Numbered from the stretch's first letter, positions 37,734 to 48,754 are shown. The stretch is 64,000 nt of DNA from Microbacterium esteraromaticum (GCF_016907315.1 NZ_JAFBBS010000001.1:310001-374000); one strand, 5' to 3'. Translations and numbers: made by a program. The notes: generated by a model from the letters alone, not told the origin.

Positions 37734-37775
37734 ATCCTACCCTGGAGCGGCTGTGGCCGGAGCGGCGCGCGGCGA

Positions 37776-39002
37776 TCACTCGGTGAGCGCGCGCACGACG
37801 GCATCGGCCAGCAGCCGGCCGCGCAGCGTCAGCCGCACTCGGCGCTCTCGCAGCGCGGCGCTCGCGTCGGCGAGGCCGTCGGAGATGAGCTCGGCGACGC
37901 GGTCCCGACGGCTCTCTGCTATGTCGTCGATGGGCAGCCCCTCCGCTAGACGGCTCTGCAGCAGCACGCGCTCGAGGGTGCGCGCCTCGAGGTCGGGCCG
38001 CTCACGTCCCGCTGCGGGCGACTCGGCCAGCGCGAGCCGCTGCGCATAGGCGGCCGGATGCTTCACGTTCCACCACCGCAGCCCCGCGACATGGCTGTGC
38101 GCTCCGGGTCCGAATCCCCACCAGTCCGATCCGCGCCAGTACGCCAGATTGTGCCGCGAACGGTGATCGCCGCCGTCGGCGCGCGCCCAGTTGCTCACCT
38201 CGTACCAGTCGAAACCTGCCGCGCCCAGCCGCTGATCGGCTGCCTCGTACATGTCGGCCTGCAGATCGTCGTCGGGTGCAGCGACCTCGCCGCGACGGAT
38301 CTGCCTGGCGAGCTTGGTGCCGTCCTCGATGATCAGCGCATACGCCGAGATGTGGTCGGGTGCGAGTGCGAGCGCCGCGTCGAGCGACCGCTCCCAGTCG
38401 GCCAGCGACTCCCCCGGCGCGCCGTAGATGAGATCGACGCTGACGTCGAGCCCGCCGTCCCGAGCGGCATCGACGGCCGTGCGCACGTTCTCGGGACGAT
38501 GCGTGCGGTCGAGAGCGGCGAGCACGTGCGGCACGACCGATTGCATGCCGATCGAGAGGCGGGTCACACCGGCATCCACCAGCGTCCGCACGACCTCGGG
38601 CGTGACCGTGTCGGGGTTGGCCTCGACCGTCACCTCGGCGCCGTCACGGATGCCGAAGGCGGCCGTCGCCGCGGTGAGCATCCGGGCCAGATCACCGGCG
38701 GGCAGCAGAGTGGGTGTGCCTCCGCCGAAGAAGACGGTGTCGAGCGGACGGATGCCCCCGGCTTCGTCGAGCACATCGCGGGCGAGTGCGATCTCGCGGA
38801 TCAGCGTGTCGGCGTACTCGTCCTGCTTCGCGCCGCGCAGTTCGGTCGCCGTATAGGTGTTGAAGTCGCAGTAGCCGCAGCGCACGCGGCAGAACGGCAC
38901 GTGCAGATAAGCGGAGAAGGGCGCCGCAGCGTCGACGACGAGGTCTTCGGGAAGACGTCCGTGGGATGGGGCGGGGTCACCCAGCGGAAGAGCACCCGCC
39001 AT
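37776..39002 (-). CDS. hemW: Radical SAM heme chaperone HemW
   Basis: Coproporphyrinogen-III-oxidase-like radical SAM protein that delivers heme. The 408-residue product has the 4Fe-4S motif C38-x3-C42-x2-C45 (PFCRVRCGYCDF), then FFGGGTPTLLP, EANPDTVT, LSIGMQSV and the C-terminal HemN-like domain (SRHNLAYWRGSDWWGFGPGAHSH). Members of this type bind heme rather than acting as true HemN. ATG 39002 shares one base with the upstream DUF1990 stop (TGATG). Confidence 0.93.
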   Translation of the reverse strand: MAGALPLGDPAPSHGRLPEDLVVDAAAPFSAYLHVPFCRVRCGYCDFNTYTATELRGAKQDEYADTLIREIALARDVLDEAGGIRPLDTVFFGGGTPTLLPAGDLARMLTAATAAFGIRDGAEVTVEANPDTVTPEVVRTLVDAGVTRLSIGMQSVVPHVLAALDRTHRPENVRTAVDAARDGGLDVSVDLIYGAPGESLADWERSLDAALALAPDHISAYALIIEDGTKLARQIRRGEVAAPDDDLQADMYEAADQRLGAAGFDWYEVSNWARADGGDHRSRHNLAYWRGSDWWGFGPGAHSHVAGLRWWNVKHPAAYAQRLALAESPAAGRERPDLEARTLERVLLQSRLAEGLPIDDIAESRRDRVAELISDGLADASAALRERRVRLTLRGRLLADAVVRALTE

Positions 39003-39652
39003 CAGATCGGCGTCGCGTACAGCGGCGAGATGGCGCGCAGGTACAGCGCGAACAGCTCGCGGCGCCGGCGGCGCACCATGCCGGGAAGACGGTAGAGCAG
39101 AGCCACGGGCGCGTCGAAGGCACGCACCGTGAACCACACCTCGTCGGTGTCCTCGCGCCACTCGATGTCGAACGACTCCTCACCGCTGACCACCGAGCCG
39201 CCGACGGTGCCGAGCACGAAGCCGATACGACGATGCTCCTCGGTCACCGAGATGACCCGCAGCTCGGCATCCGCCCGCATGCCCTTCACTCGGCCGTGCA
39301 GCTTGAGCGTCATCCCCGGCGCGACGAAGGGCATGCCGTCGGCGGCGAAGCGCTGTTCGACCTGGGTGCGGTTCGGCGCGATGGGAGCACCCTCCGCATC
39401 GAAGCTGACGCCCGTGTACGCCGACCCGGCGGCGGGACGGACGTCGCGCAGCTCGAGGCCGGCGGCGCGCTGCGCCGTCCAGGACAGCAGGGCTTCACCC
39501 GCGGTGCGGAAGCGATCCTCGCCGCTGCCGAGACGCCACGAGTCCTCGGCCGGGATGCTGCGCTCCGGCGGATACTGCATGAGGTCGGGCGCATGGGTCG
39601 CACCCACCGCGGCATAGTCCACCGTGCCTTCTCGGAAAGTCCCGCGCCGCAT
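39002..39652 (-). CDS. DUF1990 family protein
   Basis: A 216-residue protein of unknown function matching the DUF1990 family: TVDYAAVGATHA, a central LELRDVRPAAGSAYTGVSF, and a C-terminal basic segment RLPGMVRRRRRELFALYLRAISPLY. No catalytic motif is evident. ATG 39652 lies 7 nt after TAGGCT (39665-39660), so it is predicted leaderless. Its stop overlaps the hemW start by one base, so the two are made together; a heme-related role is only a guess. Confidence 0.8.
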   Translation of the reverse strand: MRRGTFREGTVDYAAVGATHAPDLMQYPPERSIPAEDSWRLGSGEDRFRTAGEALLSWTAQRAAGLELRDVRPAAGSAYTGVSFDAEGAPIAPNRTQVEQRFAADGMPFVAPGMTLKLHGRVKGMRADAELRVISVTEEHRRIGFVLGTVGGSVVSGEESFDIEWREDTDEVWFTVRAFDAPVALLYRLPGMVRRRRRELFALYLRAISPLYATPI

Positions 39653-39659
39653 GATCTCC

Positions 39660-39665
39660 AGCCTA
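39660..39665 (-). promoter_or_regulatory. Leaderless -10 box for DUF1990-hemW
   Basis: TAGGCT on the minus strand, ending 7 nt before ATG 39652, in the 60-bp gap after lepA. Confidence 0.6.
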
Positions 39666-39694
39666 AGTGACCTGTCTGAACAGACTCCGAACGA

Positions 39695-39710
39695 CACCGC
39701 GTTCGCGGTG
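39695..39710 (-). terminator. Weak hairpin after lepA
   Basis: Six-base stem CACCGC/GCGGTG with loop GTTC, 2 bp past the lepA stop and upstream of the DUF1990 -10 box. It may partly terminate lepA transcription; the stem is short. Confidence 0.35.
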
Positions 39711-39712
39711 GA

Positions 39713-41563
<1,851 letters not shown>

Positions 41564-41596
41564 GTGGTCCTTGAGGCGTCCGAGAGGGTTCAGGCA

Positions 41597-41602
41597 AGTC
41601 TA
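41597..41602 (-). promoter_or_regulatory. lepA -10 box
   Basis: TAGACT on the minus strand, giving a transcription start near 41590. The lepA mRNA thus has a leader and Shine-Dalgarno, in contrast to the leaderless genes. Confidence 0.5.
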
Positions 41603-41815
41603 CGTTCAGGCGGGCGGATCACCCATTCGTGCAGACCGGTGATAGTCTCGCGAAGTTGCCCTGATGGCACTGGATGCCGTCGGTGACAAGACTCCGTCAC
41701 GGACCGCCCGTGTCTGACGGCGTTCGCTCCCCCGGGGGTGTGTTTGAATGCATCCCGACCCAGCGTTGCGTCGGCAGATCCCGAGCGCGTCTGTAAAAGA
41801 GAAAGACTCAACACC

Positions 41816-42799
41816 TTGATCAAGTATCTGTTGCGCCGCCTCATCGGGTGGGTGCTGATGATCGTCATCGCGACGAACATCACCTACTTCCTCGCGTGGC
41901 TGTATCTCGACCCAGAGAACAACTACTCCCAGCGCCGCCCGCCCATGTCGCCCGAGCAGATCGACGGTCTGCTCCGGCCGCGCAATCTGAGCGAGAACGT
42001 TCCGCTCGTGGAGCGCTGGTGGACCTGGCTCTCGAACATCGTCCTGCACTGGGACTGGGGCATGGGCCCCACCGGAGAGTCGGTCAACGAGCAGGTCGCC
42101 TACCGCGTCTGGGTCAGCGCGGAGCTCGTGCTCGGCGCGACGATCCTCACCACGGTCATCGGCATCGCGCTCGGCGTCTACACGGCGTCTCGCCAGTACA
42201 AGCTCGCCGACCGCATCGGCCAGGCGACCAGCATCGTGACGATGAACATCCCGACCGTCGTCGCCGGTTTCGGTCTCGTGCTGCTCGCGATCGGCTTCAA
42301 CAACTGGGTCGGCACCACCGTCTTCTACGTGGTCGGCTCATCGAGCAAGGGCGTCGAGGGCTTCTTCCCCGTTCTGATCGACGCGCTGCAGCATCTCGCA
42401 CTGCCGACCATCGGACTCGTGATCGTCGGATACGCGCAGATCCACTTCCTCCAGCGGTCGCTGCTGCTCGACAACATCAAGGCCGACTACGTGCGCACCG
42501 CTCGCGCCAAGGGCCTCACCAAGCAGCAGGCCATCCGCAAGCACGCCCTGCGCACCTCGCTGATCCCCGTCACCACCCAGGTCGCCTTCACCATCCCGCT
42601 GGTCTTCACCGGCGCGGTGATCACCGAGACGATCTTCAACTGGCGCGGTATGGGCAGCTACTTCATCACGACGCTGAACACGAACGACGTGCACGGCACG
42701 GTCGCCGTCGCCGCGTTCGGTGCCCTCATGACCGCCATCGGCGCCATCCTCGCCGATGCCATGGTCGTCATCCTCGATCCGAGAGTGCGGGTGAGCTGA
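41816..42799 (+). CDS. Oligopeptide-type ABC transporter permease (OppB-like)
   Basis: A 327-residue inner-membrane permease with six hydrophobic segments and the EAA-type loop DYVRTARAKGLTKQQAIRKHALR. It begins at TTG 41816 (IKYLLRRLIGWVLM follows); no ATG or GTG fits nearby, and the upstream GAGAAAG is a weak, distant Shine-Dalgarno. A -10-like TAGTCT (41643-41648) suggests a leader of about 160 nt. First gene of the importer operon; its stop overlaps the next start (TGATG). Confidence 0.92.
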   Translation: MIKYLLRRLIGWVLMIVIATNITYFLAWLYLDPENNYSQRRPPMSPEQIDGLLRPRNLSENVPLVERWWTWLSNIVLHWDWGMGPTGESVNEQVAYRVWVSAELVLGATILTTVIGIALGVYTASRQYKLADRIGQATSIVTMNIPTVVAGFGLVLLAIGFNNWVGTTVFYVVGSSSKGVEGFFPVLIDALQHLALPTIGLVIVGYAQIHFLQRSLLLDNIKADYVRTARAKGLTKQQAIRKHALRTSLIPVTTQVAFTIPLVFTGAVITETIFNWRGMGSYFITTLNTNDVHGTVAVAAFGALMTAIGAILADAMVVILDPRVRVS

Positions 42800-43710
42800 T
42801 GTCCTCCATCACCACGAATCCCCCGGCCGACGTCACACCCAAGGCACGCAAGCGCACGTCGATGCTGTCGCTGTACACACGGCGGTTCATGCGCAACCGC
42901 GGCGCTGTCATCGGCCTCGTCGTGCTCGCCCTGCTCGTGCTGTTCTCGGTCATCGGGCCGCTGATCTCGCCCTACGGCCCGGAAGACCTCGACTTCATGG
43001 CGCTGCGCACGCCACCGGACGCGACGCACTGGTTCGGCACGAACGGCTCGGGCAACGACAACTTCTACCAGGTGGCCACTGGCCTTCAGCGCTCGATGAT
43101 GATCGCGGCTGTGGTCTCGATCGGAACGACCGCACTGTCGGCCGTGATCGGAGCCACCGCTGCGTACTTCGGCGGCCCCTACGAGCGGATCATGCTCACG
43201 GTGATCCACTTCATGATGGTGATCCCGAACTTCCTCATCCTCGCGATGATCTCGAACGACGCGGGCGGAAACTGGATCGTCATCTCGCTGGTGATGATCT
43301 TCGTCGTCGGCTGGTTCATGCCGGCGCGGATCATCTGGACCCTGTCGCTCTCGATCCGCGAGCGGGAGTACATCCATGCCGCGCGCTACGCGGGCATCTC
43401 GGGCATCAAGATCGTGCTGCGGCACATGCTCCCGAACATCGGATCGCTTCTCGTCATCAACTTCACGATCGGGGTCGTGAACGCGGTCGTCACCGAGACG
43501 GCGCTGTCGTTCCTCGGTTTCGGCGTCAAGCTGCCGGACGTCTCCCTGGGTGCGCTCATCGGGTACGGCTCGAGCACGCTCGTCAGTGCACCGTGGCTGT
43601 TCTACTTCCCTGCTGCTGCGCTGACCCTGCTCACCGTGTCGATGGCGCTCATCGCCGACGGCCTGCGTGACGCCCTCGACCCGACTTCGGCGGCTGGAGG
43701 TCGCGCATGA
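42799..43710 (+). CDS. Oligopeptide-type ABC transporter permease (OppC-like)
   Basis: The second permease, 303 aa: an N-terminal OppC leader segment (RFMRNRGAVIGLVVLALLVLFSVIGPLISPYGP), six membrane segments in total, and the EAA loop EYIHAARYAGISGIKIVLRHMLPN. It pairs with the preceding OppB-like subunit to form the pore. The ATG overlaps oppB's stop, and the stop overlaps the ATPase start (ATGA). Confidence 0.92.
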   Translation: MSSITTNPPADVTPKARKRTSMLSLYTRRFMRNRGAVIGLVVLALLVLFSVIGPLISPYGPEDLDFMALRTPPDATHWFGTNGSGNDNFYQVATGLQRSMMIAAVVSIGTTALSAVIGATAAYFGGPYERIMLTVIHFMMVIPNFLILAMISNDAGGNWIVISLVMIFVVGWFMPARIIWTLSLSIREREYIHAARYAGISGIKIVLRHMLPNIGSLLVINFTIGVVNAVVTETALSFLGFGVKLPDVSLGALIGYGSSTLVSAPWLFYFPAAALTLLTVSMALIADGLRDALDPTSAAGGRA

Positions 43711-45632
43711 GTACTGTTCTTTCCGTTCGCGACCTCAAGGTCAGCTTCGCTTCCGAGGCCGGGCGCGTCGATGCCGTGCGCGGCGTCTCGTTCGACCTCG
43801 AGGCGGGCAAGACGCTCAGCATCGTCGGGGAGTCCGGATCAGGCAAGTCGGTCACGTCGCTGGCCATCATGGGCCTGCTCGACGAGAACGCCAAGGTCAC
43901 CGGGTCGATCATGTTCGACGGCCAGGAGCTCATCGGCAAGTCCGACAAGCAGCTCTCGGTCATCCGCGGCAACGGCATGGCGATGGTCTTCCAGGACCCT
44001 CTCACCTCGCTCACGCCGGTCTTCACGATCGGCGACCAGCTCATCGAGGCGCTGACCGTGCACCGCAGCCTGCCGAAGAAGGATGCCTGGAACCGTGCCG
44101 TCGAGCTGCTGACCCTGGTCGGCATCCCCGAGCCGGAGCGCCGCATGAAGTCGTTCCCGCACGAGTTCTCCGGCGGCATGCGCCAGCGCGTCGTCATCGC
44201 TATCGCGATGGCCAACAACCCGAAGCTGATCATCGCCGACGAGCCCACGACGGCCCTCGACGTGACGATCCAGGCGCAGATCCTCGAGCTCATGGACAAG
44301 GCTCAGGACGAGACCGGCGCAGCCATGATCATGATCACGCACGACATGGGCGTGGTGGCCAAGACCGCCGACGACGTGCTGGTGATGTACGCAGGCAAGC
44401 CCGTCGAGCACGCGCCCGTGCGCGAGCTGTTCTACCGCACGCGGATGCCCTACTCGATCGGCCTGCTCGGGGCGATCCCGCGGGTCGACAAGAGCGAGAA
44501 GGTGCCCCTGATCCCGATCAAGGGCAACCCGCCGCTGCTGATCGATCTGCCCGACGCCTGCCCGTTCGCCGCGCGCTGCCCGATCGCGATCGAGGCGTGC
44601 GTCCAGCGGGAGCCCGACCTCATGCCGATCGGCACCGACGGCGACGCGCCGCACACGGTGGCCTGCATCCGCGCTCACGAGATCGACGACGAGGGCAGGA
44701 TCGGCGGCCTGCCGGTGTACCCCGTTCCGGTCATCCCGGAGAGCACGCTGACCCGCATCCCGCGCGAGGAGCGTCCGATCACGCTCGAAGCGGTCAACCT
44801 GAAGAAGTCGTTCCCGCTGATGAAGGGCTCGTTCCTCAAGCGCAAGGTCGGCGAGGTCCAGGCGGTGAAGGGCATCAGCTTCGACATCCGCGAGGGCGAG
44901 ACGCTGGCGATCGTCGGCGAATCGGGCAGCGGCAAGACGACGACCCTGCTGCAGATCATGGATCTGGTGAAGCAGGAGGACGGCGACATCCGGATCACCG
45001 GCACCAGCGTCGCGGACATCCGCAACCGTGCTCAGGAGCGCAAGCTGCGCCGCGACCTGCAGATCGTCTTCCAGGATCCGATGGGCGCGCTCGACCCGCG
45101 TATGACGGTGTGGGACATCATCGCAGAGCCGATGCTGGCGATCGGGATGCCCAAGGCCGAGGTGTTCGATCGCGTGGAGGAGCTGATGGGGCTGGTCGGT
45201 CTCGACCCGGCGCACGTCGATCGCTTCCCGCAGGCGTTCTCGGGCGGTCAGCGTCAGCGCATCGGCATCGCCCGCGCGCTGTCGACGAACCCGAAGATCG
45301 TCGTACTCGACGAGCCCGTCTCGGCGCTCGACGTGTCGATCCAGGCCGGCGTCATCAACCTGCTCGACGAGCTCAAGGCGAAGCTCGGTCTCTCGTATCT
45401 GTTCGTCGCCCACGACCTCGCCGTGATCCGGCACATCGCCGATCGCGTCGCCGTCATGTACAAGGGCGCTTTCGTCGAGCAGGGGGATGTCGATCAGGTG
45501 TTCGACGACCCGCAGCACCCGTACACGAAGGCTCTGCTGTCGGCCATCCCGATCCCGGATCCTGACATCGAGCGCACACGCGAGCGCATCATCCTCCCCG
45601 TCGACGGGTTCGATGCGGTCGCCGCTTCCTGA
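43707..45632 (+). CDS. Fused dipeptide/oligopeptide ABC ATPase (OppD-OppF)
   Basis: One 641-residue chain carries both ATPases. Domain 1 (about 1-270): GESGSGKS, EFSGGMRQR, LIIADEPTTALD, MITHDMG, followed by the Cys-containing OppD tail CPFAARCPIAIEAC. Domain 2 (about 355-620): GESGSGKTT, FSGGQRQR, IVVLDEPVSALD, VAHDLA. All catalytic residues are intact in both halves, in contrast to the orphan ATPase at 15.8-16.5 kb. Fusion ensures 1:1 stoichiometry and is common in actinobacteria. Confidence 0.94.
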   Translation: MSTVLSVRDLKVSFASEAGRVDAVRGVSFDLEAGKTLSIVGESGSGKSVTSLAIMGLLDENAKVTGSIMFDGQELIGKSDKQLSVIRGNGMAMVFQDPLTSLTPVFTIGDQLIEALTVHRSLPKKDAWNRAVELLTLVGIPEPERRMKSFPHEFSGGMRQRVVIAIAMANNPKLIIADEPTTALDVTIQAQILELMDKAQDETGAAMIMITHDMGVVAKTADDVLVMYAGKPVEHAPVRELFYRTRMPYSIGLLGAIPRVDKSEKVPLIPIKGNPPLLIDLPDACPFAARCPIAIEACVQREPDLMPIGTDGDAPHTVACIRAHEIDDEGRIGGLPVYPVPVIPESTLTRIPREERPITLEAVNLKKSFPLMKGSFLKRKVGEVQAVKGISFDIREGETLAIVGESGSGKTTTLLQIMDLVKQEDGDIRITGTSVADIRNRAQERKLRRDLQIVFQDPMGALDPRMTVWDIIAEPMLAIGMPKAEVFDRVEELMGLVGLDPAHVDRFPQAFSGGQRQRIGIARALSTNPKIVVLDEPVSALDVSIQAGVINLLDELKAKLGLSYLFVAHDLAVIRHIADRVAVMYKGAFVEQGDVDQVFDDPQHPYTKALLSAIPIPDPDIERTRERIILPVDGFDAVAAS

Positions 45633-45749
45633 CTCGCGATCGATTATGCACAGTCCGATAACGAAACGGCTGTGGCGTCGAACCGCGTTGCAGGGGCGGA
45701 GTTAGTCTGCCCCTATCCCAAGAAAGGCCGACAGGCACTAAGGAGTACC

Positions 45750-47462
45750 ATGAAACGGCATCAGAAGCTGGTGGGCATCGCAGCCCTCAGTGGCGCCCTC
45801 GCACTCGTCATGAGCGGATGTGCGCCCGCGGGCAACGGCAACGGAACCGGCGACGAGGGCGACGCCCAGACCGTCACCGGTGCGGACTACAACCCGCAGC
45901 CGCGCGAGAACCTCAAGCAGGGTGGCGAGCTTCGCATCCCCGTCTCGAACATCGCCGAGCAGCTCAACTACTTCCACGGCGACGGCGACGCTCGCGTCAC
46001 CCAGATCGGCACGTGGTTCCGTCCCCAGATCCTGCTGATGAAGCCGGACGGAACGGTCTACAAGAACGACGCGTACCTCGACGAGTACAAGTTCGGCGTC
46101 GAGGACGGCAAGACCGTCCTGCACTTCAAGGTCAACGAGAAGGCTGTCTGGAACGACGGCACCCCGATCGACGTCTCGGCGTTCAAGGCGACCTGGCAGG
46201 CCCAGAGCGGCGAGAACGAGGAGTACCAGCCGAACTCCACCGATGGCTGGAAGGAGATCGAGTCCGTCGAGGCCGGCGAGAACGACCGCGACGTCATCGT
46301 CACCTTCAAGGGCGAGTTCGCCTGGCCCGAGATGGTCTACTCGCAGCTGCTGCACCCCGCTGTCGACACCCCCGAGAAGTTCAACACCGCGTTCCTCGGT
46401 GACTGGCACCCGGAGTGGGCAGCCGGCCCGTACACGATCAAGGAGTTCGACAAGACCGGTGGCGTCGTCACCCTCGAGCCGAACGACAAGTGGTGGGGCG
46501 AGAAGCCGCTGCTCGACGAGGTGAGCTTCATCCAGATGGAGCCGACCGCTGCCGTCAACGCTCTGCGCAACGGCGAGGTCGACATGGCCGAGACCGGCTC
46601 CGCCGAGCTGCTCGCGCAGGTCGAGGACCTCAAGGGCGTCAAGACCTACAAGGGTCAGGCCACCGCTAACGCGCTGTTCACCCTGAACGCCAAGTCGCCG
46701 GCGCTCGAGGACCTCGAGGTCCGCAAGGCCGTCATGACCGCGATCAACCTCGAAGAGGTCAAGAAGATCGTCTTCAACGGCCTGAACTACACCGAGGACC
46801 CGGCGGGCTCGCTCACGCTGTTCTCGTTCCAGCCGAACTACTCGAACTCGCTCGAGAAGGCCGGCCGCAAGGACGGCGACACCGAGGCTGCGAACAAGCT
46901 CCTCGACGAGGCCGGCTGGGTTGCCGGCGACGACGGCATCCGTGAGAAGGACGGCGAGCGGCTGAAGCTCGTCTTCCCCGTGCACAGCGACACCGAGACC
47001 GCCAAGGCTCGCTCGCTCGCCGTGCAGGCGCAGCTGAAGAAGGTCGGCGTCGAGGTCGAGGTGGACATGCGTCCGTCTGCAGACTTCGCCGAGGACTACA
47101 ACACCCAGAACGGTGACATCTTCTTCCTGAACTTCACCTCGTCCGACCCGTTCGGCGCGGCGTGGTTCTGCCAGCTGTACTGCCAGGGCGACAGCCTGAA
47201 CCTCACCGGCACCCAGACGCCGGAGATCGACAAGATGATCCACGAGGAGCTGGAGACCATCTCCGACCCCGAGAAGCAGACCATCAAGGCCATGGAGATG
47301 GAGGCCGAGATCATGTCGCAGACGTGGGGTCTGCTTCCCGCCTTCAACGGCCCGGAGATCTGGACCGTCAAGGAGGGTCTCGCCAACCTGACCCCCGAGC
47401 CCTACGTGGGCCTCGACCTCTTCGGCATCCAGCCGGTGGAGAACGTGGGTTACGAGAAGTGA
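45750..47462 (+). CDS. ABC transporter substrate-binding lipoprotein (OppA-like, family 5)
   Basis: A 570-residue extracytoplasmic binding protein: signal and lipobox LALVMSGC (Cys about residue 25), a short Gly/Asn-rich linker, then the solute-binding family 5 body (NEKAVWNDGTPIDVSAFKATW, AAGPYTIKEFDKTGGVVTLEPNDKWW, LNAKSPALEDLEVRKAVMTAINLE). The peptide or other ligand cannot be predicted. AAGGAG lies 4-5 nt before the ATG. A TAGTCT box (45703-45708) may give it its own promoter, which would suit the excess of binding protein usual in such systems. Confidence 0.93.
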   Translation: MKRHQKLVGIAALSGALALVMSGCAPAGNGNGTGDEGDAQTVTGADYNPQPRENLKQGGELRIPVSNIAEQLNYFHGDGDARVTQIGTWFRPQILLMKPDGTVYKNDAYLDEYKFGVEDGKTVLHFKVNEKAVWNDGTPIDVSAFKATWQAQSGENEEYQPNSTDGWKEIESVEAGENDRDVIVTFKGEFAWPEMVYSQLLHPAVDTPEKFNTAFLGDWHPEWAAGPYTIKEFDKTGGVVTLEPNDKWWGEKPLLDEVSFIQMEPTAAVNALRNGEVDMAETGSAELLAQVEDLKGVKTYKGQATANALFTLNAKSPALEDLEVRKAVMTAINLEEVKKIVFNGLNYTEDPAGSLTLFSFQPNYSNSLEKAGRKDGDTEAANKLLDEAGWVAGDDGIREKDGERLKLVFPVHSDTETAKARSLAVQAQLKKVGVEVEVDMRPSADFAEDYNTQNGDIFFLNFTSSDPFGAAWFCQLYCQGDSLNLTGTQTPEIDKMIHEELETISDPEKQTIKAMEMEAEIMSQTWGLLPAFNGPEIWTVKEGLANLTPEPYVGLDLFGIQPVENVGYEK

Positions 47463-47501
47463 TCTGACGGGTAGCTGAGCAGACCGCACAGCGCCCGACG
47501 A

Positions 47502-47542
47502 GCGGGGCCGGTGGATGATCCACCGGCCCCGCTTTCTTTCTT
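47502..47542 (+). terminator. Intrinsic terminator of the importer operon
   Basis: 14-bp perfect stem (47502-47515 / 47519-47532, loop TGA) followed by TTTCTTTCTT. This is the most classical terminator in the window. Its T-tract runs into the -10 box of the next gene. Confidence 0.9.
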
Positions 47543-47547
47543 ATGCT
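47542..47547 (+). promoter_or_regulatory. Leaderless -10 box for alpha/beta hydrolase
   Basis: TATGCT ends 6 nt before GTG 47554 and directly follows the T-tract of the preceding terminator. Confidence 0.65.
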
Positions 47548-47553
47548 GAACGT

Positions 47554-48282
47554 GTGAGCGTTCAGGTCGTCCTCGTGCACGGGATCCGCACGTCGGCGAC
47601 GATGTGGCGTTCGCAGCTCGAGTGGCTGGCCGAGAACGGGATCGCGGCGACTGCGGTCGATCTGCCCGCGCACGGCACGCGGATGGATGAGGACTTCACC
47701 CTGCATGAGGCTCTGCACACCATCGACGTCGCGGTGCGCAGAGCCGCTGCCGCCGGACCGGTGCTGCTCGTCGGCCATTCGATGGGCGGGCTGCTCTCCC
47801 TCGCCTATGCGGGCGGCGAGGACCCGCCGCCGATCGCGGGGATCGTCGCGGTGTCGTGCACCGCTCTTCCCCGCGGGCCGGCGCTGCGCGCGTACCGTGT
47901 GCTCGCCGGGGCGATGAACTCGCTCCCAGGGCGTGGGCAGTGGCTCACGGATCGGGTGCTCGCGGCGACGCTGCCTGTCGACACCCGCGGCGACTTCGCC
48001 GCGGGTGGGTACGCGTTCGACGCACAGGATGCCGCCCTGAGCAGCCTCGAGGCGCTCGACCTGTCGACCTCGCTCTCGCGCATCCGGGTTCCGCTCTGGT
48101 TCGTGAACGGGCAGTTCGACCAGCTGAGAGTGAATGAGGGGCTGTTCCAGCGTCTTGCGCCGCATGCCGAGCTGATCGTCGTGCCACGGGCGTCGCACCT
48201 GGTGACGGCGATGCGCCCGTCCGTCTTCAACGCGGTGCTGCGAGTGGCGACGGCGGTCGTTGATGCACAGGGGCGGACGTGA
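47554..48282 (+). CDS. Alpha/beta-fold hydrolase
   Basis: A 242-residue hydrolase. The oxyanion region VVLVHGIRTSATMW is followed by the nucleophile elbow GHSMGG (Ser about residue 85), a probable acid in GQFDQLR and the catalytic His in RASHLV near the C-terminus. It could be an esterase, lipase or peptidase-like enzyme; the substrate is unknown. GTG 47554 is a leaderless start. It stands alone between the importer operon and rpsT. Confidence 0.9.
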   Translation: MSVQVVLVHGIRTSATMWRSQLEWLAENGIAATAVDLPAHGTRMDEDFTLHEALHTIDVAVRRAAAAGPVLLVGHSMGGLLSLAYAGGEDPPPIAGIVAVSCTALPRGPALRAYRVLAGAMNSLPGRGQWLTDRVLAATLPVDTRGDFAAGGYAFDAQDAALSSLEALDLSTSLSRIRVPLWFVNGQFDQLRVNEGLFQRLAPHAELIVVPRASHLVTAMRPSVFNAVLRVATAVVDAQGRT

Positions 48283-48335
48283 GCGAGGGCCGGCACGCTG
48301 ATGAGGCGGGGTCCGCACCTGGTCCCGGCTGCTGG

Positions 48336-48341
48336 TAGTAT
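48336..48341 (+). promoter_or_regulatory. Probable rpsT -10 box
   Basis: TAGTAT upstream of rpsT, predicting a leader of about 95 nt, long enough to hold autoregulatory structure. No good -35 is seen. Confidence 0.5.
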
Positions 48342-48443
48342 TGTTTCTTGGCTTGCGTGTGGGTTCGTCCCTCACGACCGCTGTGCGACGTCCCTCTACC
48401 GTCGGCAGCATCCGATTCCCATCCAGACAGAAAGTGTCCACAC

Positions 48444-48704
48444 GTGGCAAACATCAAGTCGCAGATCAAGCGCAACAAGACCAACCTGAAGGCTCAGGAG
48501 CGCAACCGCGCCGTCAAGAGCGAGCTGAAGACGCTGGTCCGCAAGACCCGCCAGGCCATCGCCGCCGGCGACAAGGAGGCCGCAGAGGGCGCCCTCAAGG
48601 TCGCTTCCGTGAAGCTCGACAAGGCCGTCAGCAAGGGCGTCGTGCACAAGAACCAGGCGAAGAACCGCAAGTCGGCCATCGCCAAGCAGGTCGCCGCGCT
48701 CTGA
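48444..48704 (+). CDS. rpsT: 30S ribosomal protein S20
   Basis: An 86-residue basic helical protein binding 16S rRNA ([20 protein letters not shown], then [21 protein letters not shown]). The start is GTG 48444, preceded by GAAAG at some distance; similarity begins exactly here. Single-gene unit with its own promoter and a UUCG-capped terminator. Confidence 0.97.
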   Translation: MANIKSQIKRNKTNLKAQERNRAVKSELKTLVRKTRQAIAAGDKEAAEGALKVASVKLDKAVSKGVVHKNQAKNRKSAIAKQVAAL

Positions 48705-48722
48705 GCTGAAGCATCCTGCTCT

Positions 48723-48754
48723 GAAGGCCCGTCCCGTTCGCGGGGCGGGCCTTC
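48723..48754. terminator. UUCG-tetraloop terminator between rpsT and holA
   Basis: 14-bp stem (48723-48736 / 48741-48754, one G-T pair) closed by a C(TTCG)G tetraloop, an exceptionally stable loop. It lies between convergent genes. Confidence 0.85.

Noticed and set aside
43707-45632. Two separate ATPase genes
   Set aside because: The frame is uninterrupted through both nucleotide-binding domains with a normal linker; it is a true fusion.
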